Assembly: GCA_947577065.1 (NCBI GenBank)
Contig: CANPTT010000001.1
Coordinates: 1 to 64,000, forward strand
DNA: 64,000 bases
Direction of reading: 5' to 3'
Source of the DNA: an uncultured Pseudoflavonifractor sp.
GTDB taxonomy: Bacteria > Bacillota > Clostridia > Oscillospirales > Oscillospiraceae
This document shows positions 7,389 to 15,975 of the stretch, one piece after another; position 1 is the stretch's first letter, and every line of letters begins with the position of its first letter. A program made the position numbers and the translations under genes. Below the pieces are notes generated by a model. It did no database searches and had not been told where the DNA came from. It saw only the letters and a list, made by a program, of their open reading frames with translations.

Positions 7389-8471
7389 ATGCTTCACATC
7401 TTACACGCCGCCGACCTTCACCTGGACGCGCCCTTTGCCGCCCTGACCGCGGAGCAGGCCCGGCAGCGGCGCGCGGAGCAGCGGCTTTTACTGGACAAGC
7501 TGGCCGACGCCGCCCTGGAGCGAGGGGCGGACCTGGTGCTCCTGGCCGGGGACCTTCTGGATTCGTCCCAGACCTACCGGGAGACCGCCCAGGCTCTGGC
7601 CGCCGCCCTGGGGCGTATCCCCGCCCCGGTGGTCATCGCCCCGGGCAATCACGATTTCTATGGTGCCGGCTCCCTCTACGCCGCCCCCATCTGGCCCAAA
7701 AACGTGCTTATTTTTCGGGAGGGCGGCGTTCAGAGGGTGGAGTTGCCCCAAGTGACCCTCTACGGCTCCGCCTTTACCGGCCCGTTCCGGGACGCCTCCC
7801 CCCTGGCCGGATTTCAGGCCCCGACGGGGGACAAGCCCTCCGTCATGGTCTGTCATGCCGACGTGGATGGCACGGGCCGCTACGGCCCCACCCCCCGGAC
7901 CGACATCGCCCGGAGCGGCCTCACCTATCTGGCCCTGGGGCATATCCACGCCTGCTCGGGACTGCAAAGGGAGGGCAATACGTACTGGGCCTATCCCGGC
8001 TGTACCGAGGGCCGGGGCTTTGACGAGCTGGGGGACAAGGGGGCCCTGTGGGTCACCATTGGGGATGACGACGCCGTGACGGCGGAGCTCCTTCCCCTGT
8101 GCCGCCGCCGCTATGAACGCATAGAGTGCGACCTGACCGGGAAGGACCCCCGTCAGGCCGTGGCCGACGCCCTGACCCGGGGAGACCGGGAGGATGTGTG
8201 CCGTCTGGTCCTCACCGGGGAGTCGGAGGGCGTGGACCTACCCGCCCTTCTGCAAACCGCCGCCCCCTACCGCTGGGCGGTGACGGTCCGGGACCACACC
8301 CGGATCCCTCAGGACCTCTGGGGCCGTGAGGCGGAGGACAGCCTCACCGGGCTTTTCCTGCGGGATATGCGCCGCCGCATCGACGCCGCCGATGGAGAGG
8401 AACGGGCCATCCTGGAGAAAGCGGTGCGGTTTGGACTCACCGCCCTGGAGAACGGGGAGGACACGCCATGA
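7389..8471 (+). CDS. SbcD/YhaO-like metallophosphoesterase (DNA repair exonuclease subunit)
   Basis: 360 aa. The calcineurin-like nuclease signature is complete: HAADLHLDAPF near the start, LAGDLLDS, APGNHDFY, CHADVDG and LALGHIHA. It ends in a helical capping region. The start ATG at 7389 has AAGGAGGT 7 nt upstream. The gene overlaps the downstream ATPase by 4 bp (ATGA), which signals translational coupling, as in sbcDC and yhaO-yhaN pairs. The likely role is the nuclease half of an Mre11-Rad50-like complex acting on DNA ends. Confidence 0.88.
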   Translation: MLHILHAADLHLDAPFAALTAEQARQRRAEQRLLLDKLADAALERGADLVLLAGDLLDSSQTYRETAQALAAALGRIPAPVVIAPGNHDFYGAGSLYAAPIWPKNVLIFREGGVQRVELPQVTLYGSAFTGPFRDASPLAGFQAPTGDKPSVMVCHADVDGTGRYGPTPRTDIARSGLTYLALGHIHACSGLQREGNTYWAYPGCTEGRGFDELGDKGALWVTIGDDDAVTAELLPLCRRRYERIECDLTGKDPRQAVADALTRGDREDVCRLVLTGESEGVDLPALLQTAAPYRWAVTVRDHTRIPQDLWGREAEDSLTGLFLRDMRRRIDAADGEERAILEKAVRFGLTALENGEDTP

Positions 8472-10717
8472 AGATCATTGAGATGACTGCCACCTTTGGG
8501 AAGCTCCATAAGGCCACCCTCCGTCCGGGGCCTGGGCTCACCCTTATCACAGCTCCCAACGAGGGGGGCAAATCCACCTGGGCGGCCTTCCTTCGGGCCA
8601 TGCTCTACGGCTTTCCCGCCCGTGACCGGGACAGGGGGGGCTATCTGGCCGAGAAAAACCGCTACCAGCCCTGGTCCGGCGCCCCCATGGAGGGCACGCT
8701 GGTCATGGAGTGGCAGGGCCGCCGCCTCACCCTTTCCCGCGGTCCCAAAGGGGCCGCCGCCTGGGGGGCCTTTTCCGCGGTCTGGACCGCCACCGGAGAG
8801 ACCGTCCCCGGCCTTACAGCCGAAAACTGCGGAGAGACCCTTTTGGGCGTCTCCCGGGATGTCTTTGAGCGCACCGCCTTTGTAGGTCAGGGGGAGATCG
8901 CTCTCTCCCCCAGCGGGGATCTGGAGAAGCGGGTGGCGGCATTGGCTACCTCCGGAGAGGAGGACGTGTCCTACTCCCAGGTGGAGCGGAGATTGAAGGA
9001 CTGGCTCAACCGGCGGAAGGTCAACAGCCGGGTGGGGCTGATCCCTGAGCTGGAGGGGGAGCTGGCTGTCGTTGAGGAGGCCCTTGCCCGCCAGGGGTCC
9101 CTCCTCCGCCAGGCCCAGGAGGCCCGGCAGGAGAAGGAGGCTTTGGAGGCCCGGAGGATCCAACTGGAGACCCAGCTCCAGGCCCACTCCGCCGCCGACG
9201 CCGCCCGGCAGGCCCAGCAGCACGGGCAGGCCCAGGAGGACTATGAGACCGCCCTGGCCGAGCTGCAGGCCATCCAAAAAACCGCCCAGGCCCTGCCAGA
9301 CACGGAGGAGCTGCGGCGGGCCCAGGGGGATCTGAGCTACCTCAACACCCTTGCCGCCAACCTGAAATTGGCGGAGAGAGCGGTTCCTGAGGCCGAGGAG
9401 AAGCTGGCGGCGTCGGAAAGGGCCATCCGTTCCGATCCCCTTTTTGGAAATTTGGACGCCGCTCAGGCCGCCGCCAGGGCCCAGCGGGATCACGACGAGC
9501 TGGAACGGCTGGAGCGGAAAGGGCCCTCTCCTCTCCTCCTTCTCCTGGCGCCCCTACTGGTCTCTGTGGGGCTCACCGCCCACGCCTATCTCCGGCCCCG
9601 GGACATGCTGACCTCCCTTCCCTGGTGGTCCGGCCTTGCGCTTGTCCTTCCCACCCTCTGGGGCGCGGCGCTTTTGATCCTGCTGCCCCTGCTTTTCCGG
9701 ACCCGGAACCGAAAAAGGAAGGCCGCCGGCCTTCTTCTGCGCTACAACGCCCAAAACTCCCAGGATATTCTGGAAAGGGCCCGGGAATACGGCAGACGCC
9801 ACACCCTGGCCCAGGAGGCCCAGCGGGAGCTCCAGGCCACGCGGAGCGAGCTTGCCAGGCTCACCGCTCAGAAGGAGGAGCTCACAGCCCAGCTTCTGGG
9901 CTTTGTCCACCCCTTTGCCGGGGAGGTCACCGATCTCTTCGGGGTCTCGGCCGCCCTCTCCCGGGCTTTGCAGCAGGGAGAGCGCTACAGCCTTGCCAAG
10001 GCGAAGACTCAGGCCGCCCAGCGGCTCCTCTCCGCGCTCCCCTCTCCCAAGGCGGGGGAGGAGCGTTCCCCTCTTGCCCCCGCTCCCCAGGGAGACCCCG
10101 GTCTTTTATCCCAAGAGCTGGGGATGGTCAACGCCGATCTTCGCCGGGCCAGCGACGCCGCCGCCCGGCTGGAGGGGGAGCTGCGGTCCCTGGGGGACCC
10201 GGCGGAGCTGGAGGCCCGGCGGGGACAGCTTTTGGAGCAGCTGGAGCTGCGGCGGGGGGAGTACGGGGCCATCGCCGCCGCCATGGAAAGCCTGAAAAAC
10301 GCCGATTCCCTTCTGCGGGAGCGGTTCTCCCCCGCCGTCAATGAGAGAGCGGGGACCTATCTTGCCGCCCTCACGGGAGGGAAGTATGACAGGGCTTCCC
10401 TCACCCGTCAATTTCAGGCCGTGGCCCAGGAGAGCGGGGAGAACGCTCCCCGGCAGGACCTGAGCCTTTCCGGGGGAGCCGCCCAGCAGCTCTACCTGGC
10501 GGTGCGGCTTGCCATGTGCGATATGGCGCTTCCTCAGGGGGACCCCTGCCCCATCCTGCTGGACGACGTCCTGGACGCCTTTGACGACCGGCGGGCCGGC
10601 TTTGCGCTGGAGTGCCTTCTTGAGACGGCAGAGAGGCGTCAGGTCCTTCTTTTCTCCTGCCACAGTCGGGAAAAAACCATGCTGGCCGGAAGAAAAGTCA
10701 CGCTTTGTGAAGGCTAG
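8468..10717 (+). CDS. SbcC/YhaN-like AAA ATPase with central membrane segments
   Basis: 749 aa. The N-terminal ABC half has Walker A APNEGGKST (about 30-38). Long coiled coils rich in Ala/Glu/Gln span about 195-350 and 430-620. The C-terminal half has the signature LSLSGGAAQQLYLAVRLA and Walker B ILLDDVLDAFDD. At the coil apex, where Rad50/SbcC has a zinc hook, there are two hydrophobic segments (about 357-372 and 390-412) separated by a short polar loop. This is the YhaN-type arrangement rather than true SbcC (about 1,000 aa). It is coupled to the nuclease subunit and probably anchors the complex at the membrane. Confidence 0.87.
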   Translation: MKIIEMTATFGKLHKATLRPGPGLTLITAPNEGGKSTWAAFLRAMLYGFPARDRDRGGYLAEKNRYQPWSGAPMEGTLVMEWQGRRLTLSRGPKGAAAWGAFSAVWTATGETVPGLTAENCGETLLGVSRDVFERTAFVGQGEIALSPSGDLEKRVAALATSGEEDVSYSQVERRLKDWLNRRKVNSRVGLIPELEGELAVVEEALARQGSLLRQAQEARQEKEALEARRIQLETQLQAHSAADAARQAQQHGQAQEDYETALAELQAIQKTAQALPDTEELRRAQGDLSYLNTLAANLKLAERAVPEAEEKLAASERAIRSDPLFGNLDAAQAAARAQRDHDELERLERKGPSPLLLLLAPLLVSVGLTAHAYLRPRDMLTSLPWWSGLALVLPTLWGAALLILLPLLFRTRNRKRKAAGLLLRYNAQNSQDILERAREYGRRHTLAQEAQRELQATRSELARLTAQKEELTAQLLGFVHPFAGEVTDLFGVSAALSRALQQGERYSLAKAKTQAAQRLLSALPSPKAGEERSPLAPAPQGDPGLLSQELGMVNADLRRASDAAARLEGELRSLGDPAELEARRGQLLEQLELRRGEYGAIAAAMESLKNADSLLRERFSPAVNERAGTYLAALTGGKYDRASLTRQFQAVAQESGENAPRQDLSLSGGAAQQLYLAVRLAMCDMALPQGDPCPILLDDVLDAFDDRRAGFALECLLETAERRQVLLFSCHSREKTMLAGRKVTLCEG

Positions 10718-10771
10718 CTGTGCATCGGGTACAAAGCGTCGGCCTTCCCCGGAGAGTTTTCCGTCCCCCGG

Positions 10772-10800
10772 TTGCATTTCTCCCCTGATTGGGCTATAAT
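10772..10800 (+). promoter_or_regulatory. Promoter of signal peptidase I
   Basis: TTGCAT (10772-10777) and TATAAT (10795-10800) have 17-bp spacing and lie 36 bp ahead of the lepB start. Confidence 0.75.
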
Positions 10801-10835
10801 AACAAAATCAAACTTTTTCCAACGGAGTTGATCCC

Positions 10836-11450
10836 ATGTCCGATGAAATCATCCATTCAGACGAAAATCAAACGCCTGAACAGACGCCCCAGGAAAAAAA
10901 GAGTTCCCCCAAACTGGACCTCTACTACTGGACCCAGGCGCTGGTCATGGTGCTGATCCTTTTGATCCTGATCTGCACGTTGGTGGGCCGGGTCATCGGA
11001 GTGGTGGGCTCCTCCATGGTCCCCACCCTTCACGACGGAGATATGCTCCTGCTCCAGTCCCTGGGCTACACGCCCAAGCAGGGGGATGTGGTGGTCCTCC
11101 GCAAGCCCGGCTTCCCCGCCCCTCCCCAGGATACCGCCCCCATCGTCAAGCGGGTCATCGCCGTGGGCGGACAGCATGTGCGGGTGGACTACGACGCCGG
11201 GGCGGTCTACGTGGACGGCGTCGCCCTTGACGAACCCTATATTCTGGAGCATATGACGGACCACTACTCTCCGGAGATGAACGTGCTGGATGTCACCGTC
11301 CCCCAAGGCTCCATCTATGTCTTGGGCGACAACCGCAACCACTCCTCTGATAGCCGCCATGAGGCCCTGGGCACGGTGGATTGCCGATATGTGCTGGGCC
11401 GGGTGCTGGGCGTGATCTGGCCCCTCAGCGATTTTGGAACGGTGGACTAA
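10836..11450 (+). CDS. lepB: Signal peptidase I
   Basis: 204 aa, a usual length for Gram-positive type I signal peptidases. A charged cytosolic N-terminus (1-30) leads to one membrane segment (about 34-56). The catalytic Ser is in SSMVPTLHDGDMLL and the Lys in IVKRVIAVGG. Box D (GAVYVDG) and box E (GDNRNHSSDSR) follow. The enzyme cleaves signal peptides outside the membrane; the window's many secreted products are potential substrates. It is a single-gene unit with its own promoter, ending in a bidirectional terminator. Confidence 0.95.
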   Translation: MSDEIIHSDENQTPEQTPQEKKSSPKLDLYYWTQALVMVLILLILICTLVGRVIGVVGSSMVPTLHDGDMLLLQSLGYTPKQGDVVVLRKPGFPAPPQDTAPIVKRVIAVGGQHVRVDYDAGAVYVDGVALDEPYILEHMTDHYSPEMNVLDVTVPQGSIYVLGDNRNHSSDSRHEALGTVDCRYVLGRVLGVIWPLSDFGTVD

Positions 11451-11460
11451 ATAAGAAAAA

Positions 11461-11496
11461 GGGACCATCCCAAAGCCTGGGATGATCCCTTTTTTA
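11461..11496. terminator. Bidirectional terminator between lepB and the P-loop gene
   Basis: A 12-bp stem with one mismatch (GGGACCATCCCA against TGGGATGATCCC) and a 5-nt loop is flanked by A-rich sequence on the left and seven T on the right. It lies between two convergent genes. Confidence 0.88.
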
Positions 11497-11514
11497 TTCC
11501 CTTTTTCCGAAGCC

Positions 11515-11928
11515 TTAGAAATACTTCTTGACCCCGTCGGAGGCCAGTGCGGTGTCGGCGCTGATGGTAACGGTAAACTTAATGCCGTTCTTCTCGCCAA
11601 AATCGTTGAGCCAGTCCAGGAAATGCTCCACCTGAGGATCCTCAGCGGAGACATTGACAAGCTTTGTCAGGCTCTCCACAAACACCTGGGTAATGTCGTA
11701 GTTTCCGGCGTGGAGACCGCTGATAAAGCCCTTGAGCATATCGAAGCTGGCCAGGGCGTACTCCTTCGCCTCGATCAGCCGGATCTGGTAATGAATGTCG
11801 TAGGTCAGCTTAGAACCGTGCTCGATGCACACCACGCTGCCTGCCTCATTTTTGGCCGCGGCGTTGATCAGCTCGATCATCTGCTTGGTCTTGCCCGTTC
11901 CCTTGACCCCCATGATGACACGTACCAT
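11515..11928 (-). CDS. Small P-loop ATP-binding protein
   Basis: 137 aa. A Walker A motif sits at the very N-terminus (MGVKGTGKTKQ, residues 6-16). The rest is short with strand-helix alternation. Similar small proteins are common in Clostridia and are sometimes labelled ATP-binding or PilT-like by weak similarity; there is no evidence here for pilus function. No Walker B is obvious. The start ATG at 11928 follows AAAGGAG, with a good promoter 55 bp upstream on the minus strand. The substrate and role are unknown. Confidence 0.75.
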   Translation of the reverse strand: MVRVIMGVKGTGKTKQMIELINAAAKNEAGSVVCIEHGSKLTYDIHYQIRLIEAKEYALASFDMLKGFISGLHAGNYDITQVFVESLTKLVNVSAEDPQVEHFLDWLNDFGEKNGIKFTVTISADTALASDGVKKYF

Positions 11929-11983
11929 GATGAATCACTCCTTTACGTTGTCCACCGGACAAAATCCTCCGGTCTATGGATGT

Positions 11984-12012
11984 ATCTTACCATCTTTCCG
12001 GCAAGATTGCAA
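11984..12012 (-). promoter_or_regulatory. Promoter of the P-loop gene
   Basis: On the minus strand TTGCAA (12012-12007) and TAAGAT (11989-11984) are 17 bp apart. It lies just after the pgi stop, so the P-loop gene is transcribed separately. Confidence 0.65.
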
Positions 12013-12029
12013 CCGCCTTTTGCAGAGAT

Positions 12030-13364
12030 TTAGCTTTCCAGCCGCTTCTCCAGCTCGGCCTTCTGCTTCTCGTACCCGGGCTTGCCCAGCAGGGCATACA
12101 TATTGTTCTTGTACGCCTCCACCCCCGGCTGGTCGAAGGGATTGACCCCCAACAGATAGCCGGAGACGCCGCAGGCAAACTCGAAAAAGTAGATCAGCGC
12201 GCCCAGACTTCTGGCGTCCCGGGCGGGGACGGTGAGAAGAATATTGGGCACTCCGCCGTCCACATGGGCCAGGGTCACACCCTGGAGGGCCCGCTCGGCC
12301 ACAAAGGCCATGGACTTGCCGGACAGGAAGTTGAGCCCGTCCACATTCTCCGGGTCGTCGGGAATGGTGAGCTGGGTGTGGGCCGTGTCGAAGCGGACCA
12401 CCGTCTCGAACATGAGCCGCTCGCCCTGCTGGATGAACTGGCCCATGGAGTGGAGGTCGGCGGTAAATTCCACGCTGGCGGGGAAAAGGCCCTTGCCGTC
12501 CTTTCCCTCACTCTCGCCGTAGAGCTGCTTCCACCACTCGGCAAAGAAGCGGAACGCAGGCTCATACCCGGCCAGGATCTCCACCCGCTTACCGCTTTCA
12601 TAGAGGGCGTGACGGGCGGCGGCATACTGCCAGGCTGGGTTGTCCATTCCGGGTTTGCTGAGAAGCTCCATCTCCTCCCGCGCGCCGGCCATCAGGGCCT
12701 CGATATCCAGGCCGGCGGCGGCGATGGGAAGCAGACCCACGGCAGTGAGCACACTGTAGCGACCGCCCACGTTATCGGGCACCACGAACTCCTGGTAGCC
12801 CTCCTTGTCGGCAAGACCCTTCAGGGCCCCCCGCTTGGCGTCGGTGGTGGCGTAGATGCGCTCCCGGGCTCCGTCCTTGCCATACTTCTCCTCCAGCAGG
12901 GCCTTGAAGATCCGGAAGGCGATGGCGGGCTCAGTGGTGGTGCCCGATTTAGAGATAACGTTGACCGAGAAGTCCACATCCTTTACAAGGTCGATGACCT
13001 CGTTGAGGCCGTCGGCGGAGAGCCCGTTGCCCGCAAAGTAGATGGCGGTGCCCTCCCCCCGGGTCAGATTGAAATTGTTGGAGGTCAACGTCTCAATGAC
13101 CGCCCGGGCGCCCAGATAGCTTCCGCCGATGCCAATGACCACCAGGGCCTTGGAATCGGAGCGGATCTTTTGGGCGGCCTTCTGGATGCGGGCGAACTCT
13201 TCCTTGTCATAGTCGGCGGGGAGACGGACCCAGCCCAGGAAATCGCTGCCGGCTCCGGTCCCGTTCAGCACATGGTCGTGGGCCTTCTCCAGGCCCTTCT
13301 CCTCTCCGGTGCGCCAGCCCGTAGGCAGGAAGGGAGTGACGTTGGATAGATCCAGGTGAAGCAT
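12030..13364 (-). CDS. pgi: Glucose-6-phosphate isomerase
   Basis: 444 aa, matching the short Firmicutes-type enzyme. It interconverts glucose-6-phosphate and fructose-6-phosphate in the cytosol. Visible family signatures are [14 protein letters not shown] (phosphate binding), the [10 protein letters not shown] loop and the C-terminal [14 protein letters not shown] with the catalytic Lys. The start ATG at 13364 is preceded by AGGAGGTC. It has its own promoter and no operon partner. Confidence 0.96.
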   Translation of the reverse strand: MLHLDLSNVTPFLPTGWRTGEEKGLEKAHDHVLNGTGAGSDFLGWVRLPADYDKEEFARIQKAAQKIRSDSKALVVIGIGGSYLGARAVIETLTSNNFNLTRGEGTAIYFAGNGLSADGLNEVIDLVKDVDFSVNVISKSGTTTEPAIAFRIFKALLEEKYGKDGARERIYATTDAKRGALKGLADKEGYQEFVVPDNVGGRYSVLTAVGLLPIAAAGLDIEALMAGAREEMELLSKPGMDNPAWQYAAARHALYESGKRVEILAGYEPAFRFFAEWWKQLYGESEGKDGKGLFPASVEFTADLHSMGQFIQQGERLMFETVVRFDTAHTQLTIPDDPENVDGLNFLSGKSMAFVAERALQGVTLAHVDGGVPNILLTVPARDARSLGALIYFFEFACGVSGYLLGVNPFDQPGVEAYKNNMYALLGKPGYEKQKAELEKRLES

Positions 13365-13402
13365 ATCAATGACCTCCTAAGTAAATTCTTTGGGTTGGTT
13401 AT

Positions 13403-13431
13403 AGTATACACCAACTGAGAAATTTTGGAAA
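13403..13431 (-). promoter_or_regulatory. Promoter of pgi
   Basis: On the minus strand TTTCCA (13431-13426) and TATACT (13408-13403) have 17-bp spacing. Confidence 0.6.
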
Positions 13432-13493
13432 GGATTTTATGGACATTTTACCGGGATTTGTGGGCCCACCCTGCTCTCTTTACCCGGCAAAAG

Positions 13494-13532
13494 AAAGGGC
13501 CGCCCGGGAGCGGTATCCCCGGGGGCCCTTTT
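13494..13532 (-). terminator. Terminator of the amino-acid ABC operon
   Basis: A long GC-rich interrupted stem (AAAGGGC and CCCGGG arms) immediately follows the stop of the substrate-binding protein gene. T-rich flanks are present on both sides, TTTCTTTT on the minus strand. Confidence 0.75.
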
Positions 13533-13540
13533 CTTTGCGC

Positions 13541-14356
13541 TTATTCCGCCTTGGAGATATCGGTGCCGAAGTACTTTATGGACAGCTCACCAAGGGTCCC
13601 ATCCTCCGCAAGCTCGGCCAGGGCCTTGTTGATCTCCTCCCGAAGGGCGGCGGCGTCCTCCCCCTTCCTGAGAGGGATGGCCACGCTGTCGGCCTTGTCG
13701 GCCAGGCAGGCGATCTTCAGGTCGGCTTCGGGATGCTGGGCCATGTAATCGTAATAGGTCACCTCAGCGTTGAGGGTGGCGTCGATACGGCCCGAATAGA
13801 GAAGCTCAAAGGTGGCGGCCAGGTCGTCCACCCCCGTCACCTCCGCCCCGTAGGAACGGGCGGTCTCCGCATAGGTGGAGGAGATGGTATTGGCGGTCTT
13901 CTTGCCGCTGAGGTCCTCCATCCCGGTGATCGTGTCGTTATCCCCCTTCACGATGACTGCCATCCGGTTATAGGCATAGGGATCGGAGAAGTCGTACTTC
14001 TCCGATCGGTCGGGGGTGACGTCCACCCCGTTGACCATGATATCATAGCGCCCTGCGTCCAGTCCGGCCAGCAGACCCTCCCACTCCCCCTCCACAAAGG
14101 TGGCGGTGACTCCCAGCTTTTCGGCAATGGCCTTGGCCACCTCGGTGTCATAGCCCACCAGCTCGCCGCTCTCATCGTGGTAGGTCCAGGGGGCCCAAGT
14201 GCCCTCCATGGCCACCACGATCTCCCCCTTGGCCCGGATCCGGGCCAGAACGTCGCCATCCTGACCGGTCGTCTCAGGGGCCGGATCCCCGCCGCAGGCG
14301 GACAGCACGGTAAGCAGTACGGCTCCGCTCAGAGCCGTGGCGATCTTCTTTTTCAT
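13541..14356 (-). CDS. Amino-acid ABC transporter substrate-binding lipoprotein
   Basis: 271 aa. A lipoprotein signal peptide ends in the lipobox LSAC (about residues 18-21). The SBP family 3 signature follows: GYDTEVAKAIAEKLG and MVNGVDVTPDRSEKYDFSDPY. The family binds polar amino acids such as glutamine, arginine or cystine; the exact ligand cannot be read. It is the last gene of the permease-ATPase-binding protein operon and starts 1 bp after the ATPase gene ends. Confidence 0.92.
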   Translation of the reverse strand: MKKKIATALSGAVLLTVLSACGGDPAPETTGQDGDVLARIRAKGEIVVAMEGTWAPWTYHDESGELVGYDTEVAKAIAEKLGVTATFVEGEWEGLLAGLDAGRYDIMVNGVDVTPDRSEKYDFSDPYAYNRMAVIVKGDNDTITGMEDLSGKKTANTISSTYAETARSYGAEVTGVDDLAATFELLYSGRIDATLNAEVTYYDYMAQHPEADLKIACLADKADSVAIPLRKGEDAAALREEINKALAELAEDGTLGELSIKYFGTDISKAE

Positions 14357-14357
14357 C

Positions 14358-15107
14358 TTATTTTTCCTCCTTACGCTCGATATTGCGGAGAAAGGCTTTC
14401 ACCCGCTCCTCCCTGGGCGCTTCAAAGAACTCACGGGCGGGTCCGCTCTCCAGCACCACGCCATCCTCCATAAATATCACCTTTGTGGATACGTTTCGGG
14501 CAAAATTCATCTCGTGGGTCACCACCAGCATGGTCATCCCCTCCTCCGCCAAAGCCCGCATAACGGAGAGGACCTCCCCAATGAGCTCGGGGTCCAGGGC
14601 GGAGGTGGGCTCGTCAAAGTAGATGATCTCCGGGTCGGTGGCCAGGGCCCGGGCGATCGCCACCCGCTGCTGCTGCCCTCCGGAGAGCTGGCTGGGATAA
14701 TGGTTTTTCCGGTCCAGCATCCCCACCCTGTCCAGGGCCCTCTCCGCTTTGGCGACCGCCTCTTCCTTCGGCATCCTCCGGGCGGTGACAAGCCCCTCGG
14801 TCACGTTCTCCAGGGCCGTCTTGTTGAGAAACAGGTTGTAGTTCTGGAATACAAAAGCGGTCTTTTTCCGTAGGCGCAAAATATCCTTCTTGCCTATGTG
14901 GGCCAAATCAAAATCCTCACCGTCGAAGGTGAGAGTCCCGGCGTCCGCCCGCTCCAGGAAGTTCACACACCGCAGAAGGGTGGTCTTGCCCGAGCCGCTG
15001 GGACCCAGGATGGCCACCACGTCCCCTTGCTCCACCGTGAGGTCAATGCCCTTCAGGACCTCCAAGGTCCCAAAGCGCTTGGTCACTGCCTTCACCTCCA
15101 GGGTCAC
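14358..15107 (-). CDS. Polar amino-acid ABC transporter ATP-binding protein
   Basis: 249 aa with all ABC motifs: Walker A GPSGSGKTT (about 35-43), Q-loop VFQNYNLF, signature LSGGQQQRVAIARALA, Walker B IIYFDEPTSALD and the H-loop VVTHEM. Close to GlnQ/ArtP/TcyC. It powers the importer formed with the permease and lipoprotein encoded next to it. It abuts the permease gene with no gap, so translation is probably coupled. Confidence 0.95.
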   Translation of the reverse strand: MTLEVKAVTKRFGTLEVLKGIDLTVEQGDVVAILGPSGSGKTTLLRCVNFLERADAGTLTFDGEDFDLAHIGKKDILRLRKKTAFVFQNYNLFLNKTALENVTEGLVTARRMPKEEAVAKAERALDRVGMLDRKNHYPSQLSGGQQQRVAIARALATDPEIIYFDEPTSALDPELIGEVLSVMRALAEEGMTMLVVTHEMNFARNVSTKVIFMEDGVVLESGPAREFFEAPREERVKAFLRNIERKEEK

Positions 15108-15788
15108 TTACACCGCCCCCTTTCTCTCATAGGCAGAAAGCTTTTTTTCTCCCCAGCTCTGGAGTCGGGTCAGAACCGTGCAGAACATGAGGTAGATAAA
15201 GGCGGTCTCCAAATAGAGGGCCAGGGGCTCATAATAGAGGGCGTTGAGCTGCTTGGTCGCCATCATCATCTCCGCCACCGTCACCACAGAGGCCAGAGAG
15301 GTGTCCTTCACCATGGCGATCAGGGAGTTGGCGAGAGAGGGGAATGCGGTGCGCATAGCCTGGGGCAGCACCACCCGGCGGATGATCTGGAGGTAGCTCA
15401 TGCCCACACAGTATCCCGCCTCCATCTGACCCGCCGGGACCGACTCCAACGCCGCCCGGATGATCTCGGCGGCATAGGCTCCCTCGTTGACGGAGAACAC
15501 CGCCACCGCCGCCGGAAAGGGATCGATGACCACCCCCACGTGGGGCAGGCCAAAAAACACCACAAAAAGCTGGACCAGCAAGGGGGTGCCCCGGATGACC
15601 CAGATGTACAGCCGGCAAAGCTGCCTGAGGCCCCGGATCCCGGCAAACTGGATCAGAGCCACCGCCACGGCGATGACCATCGCCAGAGAGAAGGAGATGG
15701 CCGTCAGGGGGATGGTTCGCACCAGACCGGGTATAAGTATTTTGGGAAACGATTCGATCAGGATGGTCACAACGCGGGAATCCAACAC
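15108..15788 (-). CDS. Amino-acid ABC transporter permease (HisM/GlnP type)
   Basis: 226 aa with about five membrane segments and the EAA motif region (EAGYCVGMSYLQIIRRVVLPQA). The length fits the 215-235 aa family. The start is GTG at 15788 behind GGAAAGGAAGAG. It is the first gene of the importer operon, behind a very strong promoter with a palindrome at the predicted transcription start. Confidence 0.93.
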   Translation of the reverse strand: MLDSRVVTILIESFPKILIPGLVRTIPLTAISFSLAMVIAVAVALIQFAGIRGLRQLCRLYIWVIRGTPLLVQLFVVFFGLPHVGVVIDPFPAAVAVFSVNEGAYAAEIIRAALESVPAGQMEAGYCVGMSYLQIIRRVVLPQAMRTAFPSLANSLIAMVKDTSLASVVTVAEMMMATKQLNALYYEPLALYLETAFIYLMFCTVLTRLQSWGEKKLSAYERKGAV

Positions 15789-15842
15789 AGAGAGGCTCTT
15801 CCTTTCCGTACTTAATATAGGCGGCAGGGCTAAGAAATGCCC

Positions 15843-15890
15843 TACTAAATTAGTATATATTATAATACCTTATATTCTCCGAAATGTCAA
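15843..15890 (-). promoter_or_regulatory. Strong promoter with palindromic operator for the amino-acid importer
   Basis: On the minus strand a consensus TTGACA (15890-15885), 17-bp spacer and TATTAT (15867-15862) are followed by the odd-centred palindrome TACTAA-A-TTAGTA at 15843-15855, which falls at the predicted transcription start. A repressor site is likely; the regulator is not known. Confidence 0.75.
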
Positions 15891-15925
15891 AGTCCTCCTG
15901 CCATGGAAGGCGTTTTTCTATAAAA

Positions 15926-15958
15926 ACATCCCGGAATCCTTGGATTCCGGGATGTTTT
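15926..15958 (-). terminator. Terminator of the pckA-oxaloacetate decarboxylase operon
   Basis: A perfect 13-bp stem (ACATCCCGGAATC arms) with a tiny loop is flanked by A5 on the left and T6 on the right. It lies 18 bp after the oadB stop on the minus strand and also isolates the importer promoter. Confidence 0.9.
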
Positions 15959-15975
15959 TTGTCTGGATGCTACAA

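Noticed and set aside
13981..14007. Perfect inverted repeat GATCGGAGAAGT/ACTTCTCCGATC with 3-nt loop inside the substrate-binding protein gene
   Set aside because: It lies in the codons for the conserved SEKYDFSDP segment of the family, has no T-run and no regulatory position, so it is best explained by chance codon choice.
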